From Saccharopolyspora erythraea (GTDB lineage Bacteria; Actinomycetota; Actinomycetes; Mycobacteriales; Pseudonocardiaceae), in NCBI RefSeq assembly GCF_018141105.1, contig NZ_CP054839.1, positions 7,877,411-7,941,410 on the forward strand: a DNA stretch of 64,000 nt, read 5' to 3'. A model generated the notes under the pieces. The model ran no database searches. It was not told the DNA's origin and worked only from the letters and a program-made list of their open reading frames with translations. A program made the translations under genes and the position numbers. Positions 60,423 through 64,000 of this stretch are shown one piece after another; position 1 is the stretch's first letter; each line of letters opens with the position of its first letter.

Positions 60423-61238
60423 GTGAAGAAGCTCGCCATCACGCTCGTCATCGTCATCGGCCTGCTGGTGGCCGCCGACTTCGGCGCGGCCGCGATCGCG
60501 GAGTACCAGGTGTCGAAGAAGATGCGCCAGCAACTGGCCCTCAACGAGGACCCCTCGGTGCGCATCAACGGCTTCCCGTTCCTCTACCAGGCGGCGGTCG
60601 GCGACTTCCGGGACGTGCAGCTCGCCGCGCAGGCGGTGAAGGTCGGCCAGCTCAGCGAGGTCGGCATCGAGGCCGACCTGCACCACGCGCGCGTCTCCAC
60701 GCCCGATGTGGTCGCGGGCAAGGCCGACCGCATCCAGGTCGACGAGCTGGTCGGGCGGGTCAAGCTCAAGGCCTCCGACGTCGGCCGCTTCATCGGTATC
60801 ACCGACCTGACGATCAACCCGGCTCCCAAGGACGCCCTCACCAGCGAGGACGGCTCCTCGGACGGCTCGGGCGACGCCGAGCAGAGCGGTCCCAGCAGCA
60901 CCGTCGACCGGACCCGGACCACCGTGCAGCTCGACGGGTCGGTCAACATCGCCGGGGAGCAGACCAAGGTCAAGGTGATCGCGGTGCTGTCGCTGCTCAA
61001 CGGCCAGCTCAAGATCGAGCCGCGCAAGCTCGACATCGTCACCGGTTCCTACGGCGAGATCCCGCTGCCGGAGGTCTTCGAGCGCTCGGTGCTGGAGCAG
61101 TTCAACACCAGCCTCGACCCGGGACTGCTGCCGTTCGAGGTCACGCCGACGGCGGTGGGCGTCGAGCGGGGCGCGCTGATCGTGGAAGGCAGCGCGGCCA
61201 ACGTGACGATCGGCCCGGGCGGGATGACGACGGGATGA
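60423..61238 (+). CDS. lmeA: LmeA-like DUF2993 protein
   Basis: A 271-aa envelope protein with an N-terminal membrane helix or signal (LAITLVIVIGLLVAADFGAA) followed by a DUF2993 lipid-binding-like fold (SVRINGFPFLYQAAVGDFRD; VGRFIGITDLTINP). In mycobacteria LmeA supports mannan elongation of lipomannan. Its ATGA overlap with the thioredoxin-like gene and the glnR-mshD context match the mycobacterial order. The function here is by homology. Confidence 0.85.
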   Translation: MKKLAITLVIVIGLLVAADFGAAAIAEYQVSKKMRQQLALNEDPSVRINGFPFLYQAAVGDFRDVQLAAQAVKVGQLSEVGIEADLHHARVSTPDVVAGKADRIQVDELVGRVKLKASDVGRFIGITDLTINPAPKDALTSEDGSSDGSGDAEQSGPSSTVDRTRTTVQLDGSVNIAGEQTKVKVIAVLSLLNGQLKIEPRKLDIVTGSYGEIPLPEVFERSVLEQFNTSLDPGLLPFEVTPTAVGVERGALIVEGSAANVTIGPGGMTTG

Positions 61239-61675
61239 CCTCCGGGGTGTGGGCGCTGCTCGGCGCGGTGGTGGTCGCGCTGGTCTTCGGGCTGGTGTGG
61301 CGCGGCCGCGAGGGCAGGGTGCGCGTCCGGGAAGGCGGAGCCGAGGTGACCTTGTACGACAAGCTGCCCGAGGAGCTGCGCACGCGGCTCGACGACGAGC
61401 CCGCGGCGCCGGTGACGCTGCTGCAGTTCTCCACCACCTTCTGCGCGCCGTGCAGACACACCAGGATCCTGCTCGCCGACTTCGTGGGGCGCACCGAGGG
61501 CGTACGCCACGTCGAGGTCGACCTCACCGACCACCCGGAGTGGTCGACGCCGCTCGGCGTGCACCGCACGCCCACGACGCTGGTGCTCGACGGCGCGGGC
61601 CGGGAGGTCTTCCGGGTCGGCGGCGTGCCCCGCCGCGACGAGCTGGACGCGGCGTTGCGGCCCCTGCTGGCCTGA
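61235..61675 (+). CDS. membrane-anchored thioredoxin-like protein
   Basis: A 146-aa protein with an N-terminal transmembrane helix (VWALLGAVVVALVFGLVW) and a thioredoxin fold bearing the redox motif FCAPCRH and the cis-Pro in VHRTPTTLVL. It probably acts on the outer face or at the membrane. It corresponds in position to the mycobacterial thiX (Rv0816c-type) gene and is translationally coupled to lmeA. Confidence 0.9.
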   Translation: MTSGVWALLGAVVVALVFGLVWRGREGRVRVREGGAEVTLYDKLPEELRTRLDDEPAAPVTLLQFSTTFCAPCRHTRILLADFVGRTEGVRHVEVDLTDHPEWSTPLGVHRTPTTLVLDGAGREVFRVGGVPRRDELDAALRPLLA

Positions 61676-61842
61676 CCGCCCCGACCCCCCGCGCTTCGGC
61701 CGAACGGCTGCCCGCCTCCCACCCCGCCCACACCCGCCGCGGCCCCTCTGAACGGCGGTTTCCGGACGCCCGGTCGGCCCACGGGCGTCTCACCTGGTGA
61801 ACATCCTTTCCGACACCCGGTCTCCGGAGTAACCTCGCGCTC

Positions 61843-61917
61843 GTGCACGTTCTGCTGACCAGAAGGCGCGCGGTGGACTACTGCCGCGTGTGCAGCAGCC
61901 TGTGTTGGAGGCACTGA
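61843..61917 (+). CDS. cysteine-rich leader peptide of the sulfur operon
   Basis: A 24-codon frame from GTG encodes RRRAVDYCRVCSSLCWRH with cysteine codons at positions 14, 17 and 21. It matches the pattern of leader peptides upstream of sulfur-assimilation operons in actinobacteria. In mycobacteria such upstream frames reduce downstream translation when cysteine is plentiful and relieve it on starvation. Here it lies 115 bases before the DUF4395 start. The TCTCCGGAG upstream may be its ribosome site. Confidence 0.75.
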   Translation: MHVLLTRRRAVDYCRVCSSLCWRH

Positions 61918-61933
61918 CCGGGCGGTAGTGCGG

Positions 61934-61990
61934 ATGTCCACGGCGCTTGCGCGGTTGTGCCCCTGCGGGGGTAGGCATCCCACCGCCTGA
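61934..61990 (+). CDS. possible second Cys-containing leader
   Basis: An 18-residue frame (MSTALARLCPCGGRHPTA) follows the leader by 16 bases and also contains a CxC pair. It lacks a clear ribosome site and overlaps a short G/C hairpin. It could be a second sensing peptide or chance. Confidence 0.3.
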   Translation: MSTALARLCPCGGRHPTA

Positions 61991-62032
61991 CGAGCTGGCA
62001 AGCAAGTCCAACGGTCACCGAAAGGGCCCTCC

Positions 62033-62482
62033 ATGTCCGCCGGAACTCTGGACCCCCGCGGGGTTCGCTTCACCGCAGCGTTGACCAGCGTGATCCTCGC
62101 ACTCGGCCTGGTGACCGCGAGCTGGCGCGTGCTGGCCGCGCAGACCGTCCTCTTCGCGATGTGCGCGTTCATCGGGATGCGGCTGAACCCCTGGGGCTAC
62201 GTGTACCGGCAGGCCGTGCAGCCACGGCTGTCCCCGGTCGCCGAGGCCGAGCGCGAGGACCCCGCGCCGGTGCGGTTCTCGCAGGGGGTCGGGTTCGTGT
62301 TCACGCTGGTCGCGACGGTCGCCTATGCCGCGGGCTGGACTTCGCCCGGCCTCGTGGCGAACGCGTTGGCGCTGGTGGCGGCACTGCTCAACGCGGCGTT
62401 CGGCTACTGCCTCGGCTGCCAGATGTACCTGGTGCTCCGTCGGTTCGCACCGGCCGGACTGTCCACAACAGACACTCGATAA
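62033..62482 (+). CDS. DUF4395 membrane protein
   Basis: A 149-aa protein with four transmembrane helices, the NPWGYVYR segment and the paired cysteines of DUF4395 in GYCLGCQMYL. The family clusters with thioredoxins and sulfurtransferases and probably handles membrane thiol or sulfur transfer. AAAGGG precedes the ATG. First structural gene behind the cysteine leader. Confidence 0.88.
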   Translation: MSAGTLDPRGVRFTAALTSVILALGLVTASWRVLAAQTVLFAMCAFIGMRLNPWGYVYRQAVQPRLSPVAEAEREDPAPVRFSQGVGFVFTLVATVAYAAGWTSPGLVANALALVAALLNAAFGYCLGCQMYLVLRRFAPAGLSTTDTR

Positions 62483-62511
62483 CCGACGAGATTGGAAGAA
62501 GGAGTCGCTCG

Positions 62512-63357
62512 ATGAGTCGTGAAGAGGTCCTGGTCTCCACCGATTGGGCCGAGCAGAACCTGAACACCGACGGTGTCGTGTTCGCGGAGGTGGACGAGGA
62601 CACGACCGCCTACGACGGCGGTCACATCCCCGGGGCCATCAAGCTGGACTGGAAGAACGAGCTGCAGGACCACGTCCGCCGCGACTTCGTCAACCGGGAG
62701 GGCTTCGAGAAGCTGCTGTCCGCCAAGGGCATCGGCAACGACGACACCGTGATCCTCTACGGCGGCAACAACAACTGGTTCGCCGCCTACGCCTACTGGT
62801 ACTTCAAGCTGTACGGGCACTCCGACGTCAAGCTGCTCGACGGCGGCCGCAAGAAGTGGGAGCTCGACGGCCGCGAGCTGACCAAGGAGGAGCCGAACCG
62901 GGCCGCCACCGCCTACAAGGCGCAGGAGCCCGACGCCTCCATCCGCGCCTTCCGCGACGAGGTCGTCGACGCGATCGGCAACAAGAACCTCGTCGACGTG
63001 CGGTCGCCTGACGAGTTCGCAGGCAAGCTGCTGGCCCCGGCGCACCTGCCGCAGGAGTCCGCGCAGCGCGCCGGCCACATCCCGTCGGCGATCAACGTGC
63101 CGTGGAGCAAGGCTGCCAACGAGGACGGCACCTTCAAGTCCGACGAGGAGCTGAAGCAGGTCTACGGCGAGGCCGGGCTGGACACCGGCAAGGACACCAT
63201 CGCCTACTGCCGGATCGGGGAGCGTTCGTCGCACACCTGGTTCGTGCTCCGGGAACTGCTCGGGCACACCAACGTCAAGAACTACGACGGTTCGTGGACC
63301 GAGTACGGCTCGCTGGTCGGCGTGCCGATCGAGAACCCCCAGGAACAGGGAGCGTGA
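62512..63357 (+). CDS. sseA: thiosulfate sulfurtransferase (CysA2/SseA type)
   Basis: A 281-aa two-domain rhodanese. The inactive N-terminal domain contains AYDGGHIPGAIKLDWKNEL. The catalytic C-terminal domain has the persulfide Cys in AYCRIGERSSHTWF. It transfers sulfane sulfur from thiosulfate or mercaptopyruvate and is often linked with Fe-S, molybdopterin or cysteine metabolism. AAGAAGGAG precedes the ATG. It overlaps the ribosome region of the next gene. Confidence 0.93.
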   Translation: MSREEVLVSTDWAEQNLNTDGVVFAEVDEDTTAYDGGHIPGAIKLDWKNELQDHVRRDFVNREGFEKLLSAKGIGNDDTVILYGGNNNWFAAYAYWYFKLYGHSDVKLLDGGRKKWELDGRELTKEEPNRAATAYKAQEPDASIRAFRDEVVDAIGNKNLVDVRSPDEFAGKLLAPAHLPQESAQRAGHIPSAINVPWSKAANEDGTFKSDEELKQVYGEAGLDTGKDTIAYCRIGERSSHTWFVLRELLGHTNVKNYDGSWTEYGSLVGVPIENPQEQGA

Positions 63358-63359
63358 GC

Positions 63360-63665
63360 ATGAGCGCCAACGGATGCGGTGCGCCGCAGCAGGGCACCAC
63401 GACGGTCGCCGCCGACACCGACCAGGTGGTGGTGACCGGCAAGGTGCGCGCCGGTGACCAGCCGGTGGGCGGTGCGTTCGTCCGGCTGCTGGACGGCTCC
63501 GGCGAGTTCACCGCCGAGGTCGTGTCGTCGGCCGAGGGCGAATTCACCTTCTACGCGGCGCCGGGCAGCTGGACCGTCCGCGCGCTGCACCGGGACGGCA
63601 AGGGCCAGGCCGACGTCTCGGCCGAGGGCCCGGGCGTCCACCCGGTGGACATCGCGGTGGCCTGA
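63360..63665 (+). CDS. sseC: DUF1416 protein (SseC-like)
   Basis: A 101-aa protein with an Ig-like beta-sandwich (VVVTGKVRAGDQPVGGAFVR; EFTFYAAPGSWTVRAL) and an N-terminal cysteine (NGCGAPQQG) typical of DUF1416. In mycobacteria the homologue SseC accompanies CysA2. It starts 2 bases past the sulfurtransferase stop, so the two are co-translated. Confidence 0.9.
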   Translation: MSANGCGAPQQGTTTVAADTDQVVVTGKVRAGDQPVGGAFVRLLDGSGEFTAEVVSSAEGEFTFYAAPGSWTVRALHRDGKGQADVSAEGPGVHPVDIAVA

Positions 63666-63682
63666 CGGCTGGAGCAGGCCGA

Positions 63683-63718
63683 GAAGGGGCCGGTGCCGAT
63701 CGCGGCACCGGCCCCTTC
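63683..63718. terminator. bidirectional terminator
   Basis: GAAGGGGCCGGTGCCG pairs perfectly with CGGCACCGGCCCCTTC across an ATCG loop, between the converging DUF1416 gene and the partial gene at the window end. Confidence 0.92.
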
Positions 63719-63784
63719 GGCGTCTCAGCGCCTGTTGTTTCCGCCACCGGAACCGCTGCGCGAGGTGAGTGCGCAGACAGGCAC

Positions 63785-64000
63785 TCAGCGGCCCGCGGCG
63801 GCCTTGGAGTGCAGCAGCGCGAAGGCGCGCTCGTCGCGGTCCTGGGCCGCCGGGTCCGAGCCCTCGGTGCAGCCGACGGTGACGAAGTCGAGCACGTCCC
63901 AGCCGGTGCGGTCGAACAGCCTGCGCAGGCCGGTCTCGGAGAAGATCCAGAAGTTGGTGGCGTCGTTGTTGGCCTCCCGCGGGTCCAGCAGGTAGGCCAC
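63785..64000 (-). CDS. C-terminal part of a methyltransferase-like protein (cut by window)
   Basis: Only the last 71 or so residues are present; the frame runs off the right edge. ATNFWIFSETGLRRLFDRTG and the closing DRDERAFALLHSK resemble the tail of class I SAM-dependent methyltransferases (final strand and helix). The SAM-binding region lies outside the window, so the assignment is tentative. Confidence 0.55.
   Translation of the reverse strand: MAYLLDPREANNDATNFWIFSETGLRRLFDRTGWDVLDFVTVGCTEGSDPAAQDRDERAFALLHSKAAAGR

Overview
The window is very G+C-rich actinobacterial DNA with ATG/GTG starts and strong GGAGG-type ribosome sites. Gene content points to a Pseudonocardiaceae-type actinomycete, plausibly Saccharopolyspora or a close relative: mycothiol synthase MshD, an atypical-receiver GlnR regulator, LmeA/DUF2993, a LytR-CpsA-Psr protein, DUF5302, DUF6221 and an AICE-type conjugative element. 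The genus is an inference.

Left arm (about 1-18.4 kb) is chromosomal. It holds a decayed alpha/beta hydrolase, a two-component pair whose kinase carries an unusual C-terminal membrane anchor and outer domain, a PAP2 phosphatase, a coupled pair of secreted glycosidases (GH27 then GH84), a secreted chorismate mutase, a VOC protein, an aldo/keto reductase divergent from an XRE regulator, an FKBP, a response-regulator/thioredoxin-reductase-like flavoprotein, a secreted trypsin-like protease and several hypothetical genes.

Middle (about 18.6-40.25 kb) is a mobile-element island at the 3' end of a tRNA-Lys(TTT) gene. The right part (about 28.8-40.2 kb) is an apparently intact actinomycete integrative and conjugative element (AICE): small HTH protein, HAD hydrolase and GntR repressor with a triple palindromic operator, a train of small genes, an FtsK/TraB-type translocase, a GGDEF protein, Spd-like membrane proteins, a rolling-circle Rep, Xis and a tyrosine integrase, ending at the att core overlapping the tRNA. 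The left part (18.6-27.6 kb) is a graveyard of earlier integrations. It contains two further near-complete copies of the att core, a 21-bp partial core, a core from a different tRNA, arm-like repeats and two broken integrases. Two lower-G+C reverse-strand cargo genes, an unknown 465-aa protein and a DUF262/DUF1524 (GmrSD-like) nuclease, each sit just inside a duplicated 100-bp boundary segment.

Right arm (about 40.4-64 kb) is chromosomal again. Its order dusB - LCP - phoU - pst genes - mshD - glnR - lmeA - thioredoxin-like - DUF4395/sulfurtransferase/DUF1416 recalls the Mycobacterium tuberculosis Rv0823c-Rv0814c neighbourhood (recalled, not searched). Extra genes (GGDEF, XRE/DUF5753, APH-like kinase, MmyB-type XRE with a SnoaL-like partner) are interspersed. 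The pstSCAB phosphate operon has a PHO box upstream and a cluster of nested repeats at its 3' end. The sulfur operon is preceded by a 24-codon cysteine-rich leader peptide. The LCP gene has an apparent frameshift in its disordered N-terminal region. The last gene is cut by the window edge.
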